Shown here: piece after piece, positions 15,164-23,331 of the stretch | How the letters are laid out: each line of letters starts with the position of its first letter | Position numbering within the stretch: position 1 is the stretch's first letter | Assembly: GCF_024699075.1 (NCBI RefSeq) | Contig: NZ_JAILQF010000113.1 | Location: 1-23,775 of the forward strand | Length of the DNA: 23,775 nt | DNA from: Butyrivibrio sp. | GTDB taxonomy: Bacteria > Bacillota_A > Clostridia > Lachnospirales > Lachnospiraceae | Direction of reading: 5' to 3' | Made by a program: the position numbers and the translations under genes | The notes under the pieces: model-generated | What the model saw: the letters and a program-made list of their open reading frames with translations, nothing else | Database searches by the model: none | Told to the model about the DNA's origin: nothing

Positions 15164-16333
15164 ATGGCAATCAGCAGATTCAGTAATCATAAAATAGAAA
15201 CAAAACTTATACATGGAGGAATATACGGCGACGAACTGACAGGAGCTGTTAATGTCCCGATATATCAGACATCTACTTACGAGCAGGAGATCCCCGGAGT
15301 TCATAAGGGCTTTGAATATTCAAGAACAGGCAACCCTACAAGGAAGGCTCTGGAAGCCCTTATTGCAGATCTTGAGAACGGGACACAGGGCTTTGCTTTT
15401 GCATCAGGTCTTGCAGCCATCACAACAGTTCTTAGCCTTTTCAAACAGGGTGATAAGCTCATCATATCTGACAATGTATATGGCGGAACATATAGACTTC
15501 TTAGCAAGGTATTCGATAACTTTGGCATCAGCTTTGTATCAGTAGATACAACAGATCCAGCCAAGGTTGAGGCAGCTATAACAAGTGATGTCAAGGCCAT
15601 CTATATAGAGACTCCAACCAATCCCCTTCTTGGTATCACAGACCTTCAGGCTATCTCCGATATAGCTCACAAGCACGGACTTCTTCATATAGTAGATAAC
15701 ACTTTCTATACACCCTATATCCAGAGACCAATAGAGCATGGTGCGGATATAGTGATCCACAGCGCTACCAAGTACCTTGGCGGTCACAGCGACCTTGTTG
15801 CAGGACTTGTAGTAGTCAATGATGCAGTACTCGGCGAAAAAATTGCATTTATCCAGAACGCGGCAGGAGGTGTCCTTGGGCCTTTCGATTCATTCCTTCT
15901 TATTAGAGGTATCAAGACTCTTGGCGTTCGTCTTGACAGGCATGTTGATAATGCAGTAAAGATTGCAGATGCCCTTAAGAACAATACTGATGTCAAGAAC
16001 GTATACTATCCTGGATTTGAGGATCATCCGGGACATGATATTAACCTTAAACAGGCCAAGAACGGCGGAGCTATGATCTCCTTCGAGCTTACAGAAGGTC
16101 ATGACATTAATAAGTTCTTCAGAGCTCTTTCTATCTTTGCTCTTGCAGAGAGTCTTGGCGGCGTTGAGTCACTTGTATGCCATCCTGCAACTATGACACA
16201 CGCTGCTATTCCGAAGGAAGTCAGAGACAGTGTTGGCATCACGGATGGTCTTATCAGAGTATCTGTAGGTATCGAAGACGGGGATGAACTTACAAGAGAT
16301 CTGCTTCAGGCAATAGAAGCTTCCCGCGTCTGA
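15164..16333 (+). CDS. mccB: Cystathionine gamma-lyase / homocysteine gamma-lyase (MccB-like)
   Basis: With the start at ATG 15164 the protein has 389 residues. It is a Cys/Met-metabolism fold-type I PLP enzyme: TKLIHGGI, VPIYQTSTY, YSRTGNPTR, FASGLAAI, ETPTNPLL, the PLP lysine K203 in SATKYLGGHSD, and ESLGGVESL with CHPATMTHA. It resembles Bacillus subtilis MccB (YrhB), which splits cystathionine to cysteine, 2-oxobutyrate and ammonia and also acts on homocysteine releasing H2S. Cystathionine beta-lyase or O-acetylhomoserine sulfhydrylase activity cannot be excluded, as the family is promiscuous in sequence; the latter would matter because it could fix methanethiol into methionine. It pairs with the preceding mccA-like gene and is closed by a terminator. 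Confidence 0.88.
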   Translation: MAISRFSNHKIETKLIHGGIYGDELTGAVNVPIYQTSTYEQEIPGVHKGFEYSRTGNPTRKALEALIADLENGTQGFAFASGLAAITTVLSLFKQGDKLIISDNVYGGTYRLLSKVFDNFGISFVSVDTTDPAKVEAAITSDVKAIYIETPTNPLLGITDLQAISDIAHKHGLLHIVDNTFYTPYIQRPIEHGADIVIHSATKYLGGHSDLVAGLVVVNDAVLGEKIAFIQNAAGGVLGPFDSFLLIRGIKTLGVRLDRHVDNAVKIADALKNNTDVKNVYYPGFEDHPGHDINLKQAKNGGAMISFELTEGHDINKFFRALSIFALAESLGGVESLVCHPATMTHAAIPKEVRDSVGITDGLIRVSVGIEDGDELTRDLLQAIEASRV

Positions 16334-16336
16334 TGA

Positions 16337-16357
16337 CACGAGTTAGCTTTGCTCGTG
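16337..16357 (+). other. Small hairpin directly after mccB
   Basis: CACGAG (16337-16342) and CTCGTG (16352-16357) form a perfect 6-bp stem starting three bases after the stop codon. No T run follows; the true terminator lies just downstream. It may protect the 3' end of the transcript. Confidence 0.4.
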
Positions 16358-16373
16358 ACATAAGATAATACTT

Positions 16374-16411
16374 ATGCAGTATACATTAATAAATGTGTAT
16401 ACTGCATTTTT
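16374..16411 (+). terminator. Rho-independent terminator after mccB
   Basis: A perfect 12-bp stem (16374-16385 with 16396-16407) is followed by T at 16407-16411. It separates mccAB from the nitrogenase-like operon, which therefore needs its own promoter. Confidence 0.85.
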
Positions 16412-16528
16412 ATAAAAGATGTATAGTTTTTGAATCAAAAAATCTTCCTTTTTTGAAAAATACGTCAGTTATATTTTAAAACTATAGCCGGAAATATCTT
16501 ACAAGTATTATTCAAAAAAATTTACAAA

Positions 16529-16537
16529 TGATATAGT
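16529..16537 (+). promoter_or_regulatory. Possible extended -10 promoter of the nitrogenase-like operon
   Basis: TG-A-TATAGT (extended -10, TATAGT 16532-16537) lies 48 bases before the nifD-like start. The -35 region at the right distance (TATTCA 16509-16514) is a poor match. A 9-bp inverted repeat (16422-16430 with 16478-16486) lies further upstream. Confidence 0.35.
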
Positions 16538-16584
16538 ACTTAGAACAACAAATCAAAGTTTAGTTTTCAGGCAGGAGGAAAGAA

Positions 16585-18072
16585 ATGAGCAAGTTGGACA
16601 TAAGCATACCCGAGGTTTCCATAAGGGAGATAAGACTTGGTTCGATCACGGGTTATCAGGGATCAGCAAAGGGTCTTGTTAATGAATCGGGATGCGGTGG
16701 ACTTAAGAACAGGGATCGTAAATTCCAGCAGTGTGCAGGATGTTCGATCAGCAAAGCCGCGTGTATGGTCACTCTTATTCAGGATGCAGCGGTTATCATA
16801 CACGGACCTGTGGGATGCGCATCATGCCTTCATGAATTCAACTTTACATACTATGTAAATGCAAAACCAAGAAGAGGCATCGACAATCCTACTCAGAGAA
16901 AGATCTTCTCAACCAATCTCAAAGAAACAGACACAGTATACGGCGGAGCAAGAAAACTTGCAAAAGCTATACGTGAAGTAAATGAAAGAACAAATGCATC
17001 AGCTATATTCGTACTAAGCTCCTGTGCATCAGCAATAATCGGTGATGACATCGAGAGCGTAGCAAATGAAGCTGAAGAAGAGATCGGAAAGCCGGTAGTT
17101 GCTATCTACTGTGAAGGCTTCAGATCCACAGTATGGACAACAGGTTTTGATGCAGGCTACCACGGAATCGTAAGAAAGCTTGTAAAGCCTCCGGTCAAAA
17201 AAGACAACGGACTTATAAATGTTATCAACTTCTGGGGATCAGATGTATTCACCAAGTGGTTTGAGCCTTTTGGAGTAAAGCCAAATCTCATCACACCATA
17301 TTCAACAGTGGAAGGCCTTGCACATGCTTCTGAGGCAACTGCTACAGTTCAGATCTGTCCTACACTTGGTTCATACCTTGGAGCAGCCCTTGAGCAGGAG
17401 TATGGAGTTCCTGAGATAAGAACAGCAGCTCCATACGGAATCATTCAGACAGACAGATGGTTCAGAGAACTTGGTAAGCTCCTCCACAAAGAAGATGTAG
17501 CAGAACAGGTTATTAAAGAAAAGAAAGAACAATATCTCCCTAAGATAGAAGAGCTTCGTAAGAGACTTAAAGGAGTAAGAGCATACGTTACAGCAGGTTC
17601 CGCTCACGGACATGCACTTCTTAACATAGTCGGTGACCTTGGAATGGAAGCTGTAGGAGCAAGCGTATTCCATCATGATCCAACTTATGACGGAGGCGAC
17701 GGCGCAGCAGATCTTCTTGAAAGAAGAGTAAGAGACTACGGTGATGTTCCTAACTACAATGTATGCGCTAAGCAGGAATTCGAATTCGTAAATGTACTTA
17801 ACAGGATTCGTCCTGACATCCTTCTTGCAAGACATGGCGGAATCACACTTTGGGCTGCAAAGCTTGGAATTCCTTCACTTCTTGTAGAAGACGAGCAGGC
17901 TAACATGGGTTATGAAGGACTCATAAGCTATGGTGAGAAGATCGTTGAAACTCTTGAAAACACAGAGTTCATCGAGAACCTTTCAAAGCATGCTTCAAAT
18001 CCATATACAGAGTGGTGGATGAACGAGCAGCCTGACACATTCCTAAAAGAAGCTAAGACGGAGGTTATTTAA
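16585..18072 (+). CDS. Nitrogenase-like catalytic subunit, NifD-like (alpha)
   Basis: This 495-residue protein belongs to the nitrogenase component 1 superfamily. Visible NifD-type elements are QQCAGCSISKAAC (C50, C53, C60), HGPVGCASC (C78, C81), FSTNLKETDTVYGGARKLAK, SSCASAIIGDDIES (C147), CEGFRSTVWTTGFDAG and ICPTLGSYLGAALEQEYGVP (C258). C50 or C53, C78 and C147 take the places of the three P-cluster cysteines, and C258 that of the FeMo-cofactor cysteine (Av Cys275). Av Gln191 and His195 are replaced by W184 and F188, and Av His442 appears to be E435, so N2 reduction is very unlikely. The extra Cys residues near the P-cluster site are unusual. It is first in a five-gene run D-K-X-B-H and is separated from nifK-like by no spacer. 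A Mar-like C-S reductase is the leading idea; the substrate is not shown by sequence. Confidence 0.88.
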   Translation: MSKLDISIPEVSIREIRLGSITGYQGSAKGLVNESGCGGLKNRDRKFQQCAGCSISKAACMVTLIQDAAVIIHGPVGCASCLHEFNFTYYVNAKPRRGIDNPTQRKIFSTNLKETDTVYGGARKLAKAIREVNERTNASAIFVLSSCASAIIGDDIESVANEAEEEIGKPVVAIYCEGFRSTVWTTGFDAGYHGIVRKLVKPPVKKDNGLINVINFWGSDVFTKWFEPFGVKPNLITPYSTVEGLAHASEATATVQICPTLGSYLGAALEQEYGVPEIRTAAPYGIIQTDRWFRELGKLLHKEDVAEQVIKEKKEQYLPKIEELRKRLKGVRAYVTAGSAHGHALLNIVGDLGMEAVGASVFHHDPTYDGGDGAADLLERRVRDYGDVPNYNVCAKQEFEFVNVLNRIRPDILLARHGGITLWAAKLGIPSLLVEDEQANMGYEGLISYGEKIVETLENTEFIENLSKHASNPYTEWWMNEQPDTFLKEAKTEVI

Positions 18073-19413
18073 ATGGGAGCAGGAATAATTGAACAGGAAA
18101 GATTTACATGTGCTCTTGGCGCAATGCAGACAGTAGTTGCTATCCCGAAGGCACTTCCCATCCTTCACTCAGGACCTGGATGCGGAGATATGGTATCAGG
18201 TTTTTTTCAAAGGTCTAAGGGATATGCAGGCGGCAGTACAACACCTTGTTCCAATTTTTCAGAAAAAGAAGTTGTATTCGGTGGTGTAAACAGATTAAGA
18301 GAGCTTGTAGATAATTCATATAAAATACTTAATTCAGATCTTCAGGTTATTTTCACAGGATGTACAGCAGGTATCGTGGGCGATGACGTGCAGTCTGTTG
18401 CTGAAGAGTTCAGAGATCAGGGTAAACCAATTGTATATGTTGAAAGCCCTGGATTTAAGAGTAACAACTACGTATCACACTCAGTGGTAGTCAATGCCAT
18501 CATCGATCAGTACGTAAGCCAGTACGAGGACGAGTCCACATTCAGAAGCCAGAAGAATACAGTCAATGTATTTGCTTCAATTCCTTATCAGGATATGTTC
18601 TGGAGAGGCAATCTTGATGAGTACAAGCGCCTCCTTGAAGCTATCGGACTTAAGGTCAACATCCTGTTTGGCGACAGATCAGAGGGTGTACGTGAGTGGC
18701 AGAGTATACCAAAAGCAAACTTCAATATCCTGGTATCTCCATGGTATGGAAAAGATATAGTCGATCATCTTAAGAATGTATACGGACAGCCATATGTGCA
18801 GTATCCAAACATCCCGATAGGCGCAAATGAGACAGAGAAGTTCCTCAATAAAGTCATTACTTTTGCCATAGAGCAGGGCGCAGACATCAACGAGGTTGAG
18901 GCTAAGAGATTTATAAAAAGAGAATCAGATGCCTACTACGCTCAGCTTGAGGATCTTGCAACATTCCTTCTCGAGTTCAGATACGGACTTCCAAACCATG
19001 CGCACATCATCCACGACGCAGGATATGTTCTTGGAATCTCAAAGTTCCTTATTAACGAAACAGGAGTTATTCCAAAGGAACAGTTCATCGTAGATGATAC
19101 GCCTGAAAAATATCAGGAAGAGATAGAAAAAGAACTAAAGAGTATTTCAAAGAAAAGAGAGGTGCCGGTTTTCTTCTCACCTGATGCAGGCAAGGCTCAG
19201 AACAAGATAAGAGAGCTAAGCCATAAGGGCAAGGGCGTCATCATAGGCGCAGGCTGGGACAAGCAGATAGCCCGTGAAAAGAACTATGACTTCATATCAG
19301 CTGCGATTCCTACAGATTACAGACTTGTCATGAGAACAGGATATGTTGGATTCACAGGCGGCCTTCGTCTTATCGAAGATATCTACAGTAATACACTTTC
19401 AAAGTTCGCATAA
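18073..19413 (+). CDS. Nitrogenase-like catalytic subunit, NifK-like (beta)
   Basis: This 446-residue protein is the second component 1 subunit, shorter than NifK of true nitrogenases (about 510-520) because it lacks the long N-terminal extension. It has FTCALGAMQTVVAIP (C13), LHSGPGCGDMVSGFF (C37) and FTGCTAGIVGDDVQSVAEE (C97), matching the three P-cluster cysteines of NifK. The segment SNFSEKEVVFGGVNRLRELV corresponds to the NifK TEDAAVFGG region. It should form an alpha2-beta2 complex with the NifD-like protein and share P-cluster-type centres at the interface. It starts immediately after the nifD-like stop, with GGAGG (18060-18064) inside the end of that gene, so translation is probably coupled and stoichiometric. 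Confidence 0.87.
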   Translation: MGAGIIEQERFTCALGAMQTVVAIPKALPILHSGPGCGDMVSGFFQRSKGYAGGSTTPCSNFSEKEVVFGGVNRLRELVDNSYKILNSDLQVIFTGCTAGIVGDDVQSVAEEFRDQGKPIVYVESPGFKSNNYVSHSVVVNAIIDQYVSQYEDESTFRSQKNTVNVFASIPYQDMFWRGNLDEYKRLLEAIGLKVNILFGDRSEGVREWQSIPKANFNILVSPWYGKDIVDHLKNVYGQPYVQYPNIPIGANETEKFLNKVITFAIEQGADINEVEAKRFIKRESDAYYAQLEDLATFLLEFRYGLPNHAHIIHDAGYVLGISKFLINETGVIPKEQFIVDDTPEKYQEEIEKELKSISKKREVPVFFSPDAGKAQNKIRELSHKGKGVIIGAGWDKQIAREKNYDFISAAIPTDYRLVMRTGYVGFTGGLRLIEDIYSNTLSKFA

Positions 19414-19442
19414 AGAATGAGGAGAGCCCGAAGGAGGCTATT

Positions 19443-19829
19443 ATGGGAAAACTTAGAGTGGCATTTGCCAGCAGTAATAATGCATATATAGATGAACATT
19501 TTGGTTCAGCACAGTATTTTCAGATATATGACATTGACGAAGAGGAAGCTGAATACGTAGAAGAAAGAAGGATCAATCCTCTGTGCAAGGGTCACTGCGA
19601 AGGCGGATTTGACGCAGCGTATGACCTCTTGATAGATGCAGATGCGATCTTCGTTTTAAGGATCGGCGAATCCGCAGCTTCGTACATGATACAGCATGGC
19701 AAAAGAGTCTTCGAAGCACATGGCTTTATTGAAGATATTGTAAATGAGCTGATAGCTGACGGCTTTGCAAAAGATGAAGACAAGGCGCAGGAAAATGATA
19801 CTGAAAGTAAGACCCTGGCAGCAGGATAA
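19443..19829 (+). CDS. NifX/NafY-type cofactor-binding protein (dinitrogenase iron-molybdenum cofactor family)
   Basis: The 128-residue protein has the compact ribonuclease-H-like fold signature of the family: a first strand LRVAFASSNNAYIDEHFGSA followed by FQIYDI, with the conserved His of DEHFG. A CKGHCEGGF motif (C48, C52) is added, followed by a short acidic tail. In classical NifB of many diazotrophs this domain is fused to the radical SAM domain; here it is a separate gene directly upstream of the NifB-like gene. It probably holds or delivers the cofactor precursor made by NifB, or donates it to the D-K complex. RBS AAGGAGG precedes the ATG; the gap to the nifK-like gene is 29 bases. 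Confidence 0.82.
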   Translation: MGKLRVAFASSNNAYIDEHFGSAQYFQIYDIDEEEAEYVEERRINPLCKGHCEGGFDAAYDLLIDADAIFVLRIGESAASYMIQHGKRVFEAHGFIEDIVNELIADGFAKDEDKAQENDTESKTLAAG

Positions 19830-19885
19830 AGGCTGGTTTGCTAAGGAGCAACCGAAGTAGCAGGCTAAGGGCAGTTTTATAGAAA

Positions 19886-19890
19886 AGAGG
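19886..19890 (+). promoter_or_regulatory. RBS for the GTG start of the nifB-like gene
   Basis: AGAGG lies seven bases upstream of GTG 19898. No ATG is available between it and the conserved HPCF motif, so the GTG is the start. Confidence 0.6.
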
Positions 19891-19897
19891 CAGCATA

Positions 19898-20773
19898 GTG
19901 GCAAAAAGTTACCAGGAGCTTACGCAGAACCATCCATGCTTTGCCCGTGGCCAGAAGAGCAATAAAGGAAGAATACACCTTCCTGTGTCACCGGGCTGCA
20001 ATATAGCATGTAAATTCTGCGACAGACAGATAAATGATTATGAAGACAGACCGGGAGTTGCAAGTGAAGTAATATCACCGGAGGAAGCACTAGAAGCAGT
20101 AGGAAGGGCGATCGCAATAAATCCTGACATCCACGTTGCAGGAATCGCGGGCCCTGGCGATACACTCGCTACAGACTTTGCACTTAAGACATTCAGACTT
20201 ATAAAGGATAAATTCCCTGATCTTATCAAATGTATGAGTACAAACGGACTCATGCTTCCCGACAGGGCAGATGAGATCATAGATGTTGGTGTTGATTCTC
20301 TTACAGTTACAGTCAATGCAGTAGATCCAAAAATCCAGGCACAGCTTAATAGCGCGGTTGTATATCATGGGAAAAGATATACAGGCGAAGAAGCAGCTAA
20401 GATCCTCATTAACAATCAGCTTGAAGGAATAAGGAAAGTGGCTTCTTCAGGGACATCCGTTAAGGTTAATACTGTTCTTGTCCCTGAGATCAACAAAGAT
20501 CATATAGAGACTATAGCAAAGACAGTTTCTGAGGCGGGAGCCAAAATCTACAACATCATCCCTCTCATACCACAGGCAGAGCTTGCATGGTGCAGTGCAC
20601 CGACTTGTCACGATATTGAGAGAGCAAAGGCTACAGCAATTAAATACATAGATGTATTCATGCACTGCTCCAGATGCAGAGCCGATGCGGTTGGTGTTCC
20701 GGGAGGAATTGATATTTCAAAACTTGTATATCTTAAAGTGCTTAACACAAAACAGACATTTAGCCACGGTTGA
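19898..20773 (+). CDS. nifB: NifB-like radical SAM cofactor-maturation protein
   Basis: This 291-residue protein is the radical SAM core of NifB. It shows HPCF (C14), the SAM-cluster motif CNIACKFCDRQ (C34, C38, C41), RPGVASEVISPEEAL, GIAGPGDTLA, STNGLMLPD, GKRYTGEEAAKILINNQLEG, KVNTVLVPEIN, NIIPLIPQ and the C-terminal HCSRCRADAVG (C257, C260). The HPC and CxxCRADA motifs are the NifB family elements that hold the two precursor [4Fe-4S] clusters. NifB fuses them with a carbide to the NifB-co (L-cluster precursor) used by all molybdenum, vanadium and iron nitrogenases, and by Mar-type enzymes. Its presence means the D-K enzyme probably carries a complex Fe-S-C cofactor, unlike chlorophyllide or F430-type homologues. 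It lacks the C-terminal NifX-like domain; that domain is encoded just upstream. Start is GTG. Confidence 0.9.
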   Translation: MAKSYQELTQNHPCFARGQKSNKGRIHLPVSPGCNIACKFCDRQINDYEDRPGVASEVISPEEALEAVGRAIAINPDIHVAGIAGPGDTLATDFALKTFRLIKDKFPDLIKCMSTNGLMLPDRADEIIDVGVDSLTVTVNAVDPKIQAQLNSAVVYHGKRYTGEEAAKILINNQLEGIRKVASSGTSVKVNTVLVPEINKDHIETIAKTVSEAGAKIYNIIPLIPQAELAWCSAPTCHDIERAKATAIKYIDVFMHCSRCRADAVGVPGGIDISKLVYLKVLNTKQTFSHG

Positions 20774-21647
<874 letters not shown>

Positions 21648-21649
<2 letters not shown>

Positions 21650-21671
21650 GTTTCAAATAAATTTGAAACTC
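21648..21671. other. 24-base perfect palindrome at the nifH-like stop codon
   Basis: GAGTTTCAAAT-AA-ATTTGAAACTC gives an 11-bp stem that starts inside the stop codon and lies 24 bases before metN. It lacks a T tract, so it is better explained as an mRNA-stabilising or processing hairpin setting the nifH-like/metN ratio, or as an operator, than as a terminator. Confidence 0.6.
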
Positions 21672-21694
21672 AAAATAGAAGAAGGAGCGGATAT

Positions 21695-22480
21695 ATGGCA
21701 GAATTCGTTACTATCAAAAACTTACATAAGTATTTTATAAAAGATTCCGTTCCTATCAAGGTTTTAAATGGCGTCAATCTCACGGTCAACAAGGGAGAGA
21801 TATTCGGAGTAATCGGTTTTAGCGGAGCCGGCAAATCTACACTTGCAAGATGTATCAACAGGTTAGAGACTCCTGATTCAGGACAGATCATTGTTGATGG
21901 AACTGAAATACTGAGCCTTTCTGACAAGGAGCTTAGAAAGAAGCGCAAGAAGATCGGAATGGTATTTCAGAATTTCAACCTTTTTGAATCAAAGACCGTA
22001 TATCAGAACATAGCTTATCCCCTTGTAATAGATGGATACAAGAAGTCTGAGATTAAGAAAAAAGTTCTTGAGGCAGCAGAAATGGTCGGTCTTTCAGATA
22101 AGCTCTCAGAATATCCAGGAGGACTTTCAGGTGGACAGAAGCAGAGAGTTGGAATCGCAAGAGCACTTGTCGGTGATCCGGATCTTCTTTTATCAGACGA
22201 GTCCACATCTGCTCTTGATCCGCAGACTACTATCCAGATCCTGGACCTTCTAAAAGAGATCAACAAAAAGACCAATATCACGATCCTCATGATCACTCAT
22301 GAGCTTGATGCGATCAAGTATACCTGCAGGAAAATGGCGGTTTTGGAAAACGGTGAGATCACAGAAGAGGGACTTGTTGAAGATATCTTCAAGAACCCTA
22401 CAAGCAGGACCGGAGCTCTTTTTGCAAAGGTATTTAATGAGATGCAGCATACGGAGCTTGGTGATGGTGCAGGAATTTAG
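21695..22480 (+). CDS. metN: Methionine-type ABC transporter, ATP-binding protein (short MetN)
   Basis: The 261-residue ATPase has Walker A GFSGAGKST (41-49), FQNFNLFESKTVYQNIAYPL (typical of MetN), signature LSGGQKQR and the Walker B region LLLSDESTSALDPQTT. It belongs to the methionine/NlpA-type importer family. Full-length MetN has about 340 residues with a C-terminal NIL/ACT-like domain that shuts the importer when cytosolic methionine binds; this protein ends shortly after the ATPase domain, so that regulation is probably lost. It is placed downstream of the nitrogenase-like genes without an intervening terminator and ahead of metI and metQ. The transported substrate may be methionine, methionine sulfoxide or another organic sulfur compound. 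Confidence 0.87.
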   Translation: MAEFVTIKNLHKYFIKDSVPIKVLNGVNLTVNKGEIFGVIGFSGAGKSTLARCINRLETPDSGQIIVDGTEILSLSDKELRKKRKKIGMVFQNFNLFESKTVYQNIAYPLVIDGYKKSEIKKKVLEAAEMVGLSDKLSEYPGGLSGGQKQRVGIARALVGDPDLLLSDESTSALDPQTTIQILDLLKEINKKTNITILMITHELDAIKYTCRKMAVLENGEITEEGLVEDIFKNPTSRTGALFAKVFNEMQHTELGDGAGI

Positions 22481-22503
22481 AGATATACAGGGAGGAATTA
22501 TAG

Positions 22504-23331
22504 ATGAGCTTGCTTAATGAACCGTTTTGGAAAGTATTCTTAGCTTCTTTTTCCAAGGAAGTGTGGGACAGTATACTGCCTTCAGTGTGGGATACGCTTT
22601 ATATGACTTTGATCGCAAGCGCCATAACACTGGTATTTGGAGTGATACTCGGGATCGTGCTTACGGTGACTAATCCTACGGGACTTGCGCCGGTCAAGCC
22701 TTTATATACGGGAATGGGCGGACTTATAAATGTGCTCAGGTCACTTCCACAGATGATCATGATCATATTGATGATCCCCGTTTCAAGGCTGATCTTCGGA
22801 AAGTCCTACGGAACTAACGCCTGCATAATCGCTATAGCAGCAAGCTGCATACCTATGTATGCAAGAATGGTCGAGTCAAGTCTTCTTGAGATCGAGAAAG
22901 GCAAGATTGATGCTGCGAAGGCGCTTGGAAGCACAAATTATCAGATAATCACAAAGGTTATCATTCCCGAAACTTTCCCGTCACTTATTAGAGGATTCAC
23001 GCTGGCAGTCATATCTGTAATATCAATGACAGCTCTTGCAGGAAGTTTTGGAGCAGGCGGAATCGGCGATATCGCTGTAAGATTCGGCTATCAGAGGTTT
23101 CAGCACGACGTTCTCTTTGCAACTGTATATGTCCTTGTGATATTAGTGCAGGGCATTCAGCTACTTGGAGACCGCGTTTCGAGACATATACTAATTAAAA
23201 GGCATCTGCTTTCGGCAGGTGTGAGGAGTAAAAGGAGGAAACATTATGAAAAAAAATCTGACAAAGACACTGAAAATAGTTACAACAGCACTGGTGTCAA
23301 CAGCCATGCTGGCAGGGTGCTCACAAACTAG
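22504..23331 (+). CDS. metI: Methionine-type ABC transporter, permease (MetI), with C-terminal extension
   Basis: This 275-residue membrane protein has about five to six TM segments and MetI-type motifs: WDTLYMTLIA near the start, the coupling-loop segment VESSLLEIEKGKIDAAKALG with IPETFPSLIRG, and ALAGSFGAGGIGDIAVRFGYQRF. Usual MetI ends soon after LLGDRVSRHILIKRH (about 220-230 residues). Here the frame runs on for about 45 mostly charged residues and overlaps the metQ reading frame by 86 bases. Either the stop codon has been lost or a natural overlap exists. A GGGAGG RBS precedes ATG 22504. Confidence 0.87.
   Translation: MSLLNEPFWKVFLASFSKEVWDSILPSVWDTLYMTLIASAITLVFGVILGIVLTVTNPTGLAPVKPLYTGMGGLINVLRSLPQMIMIILMIPVSRLIFGKSYGTNACIIAIAASCIPMYARMVESSLLEIEKGKIDAAKALGSTNYQIITKVIIPETFPSLIRGFTLAVISVISMTALAGSFGAGGIGDIAVRFGYQRFQHDVLFATVYVLVILVQGIQLLGDRVSRHILIKRHLLSAGVRSKRRKHYEKKSDKDTENSYNSTGVNSHAGRVLTN

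Noticed and set aside
17371..17835. 154-codon open frame on the minus strand inside the nifD-like gene
   Set aside because: It is antisense to a clearly conserved coding region, Cys/Ser-rich as expected for a mirrored frame, and has no convincing RBS.
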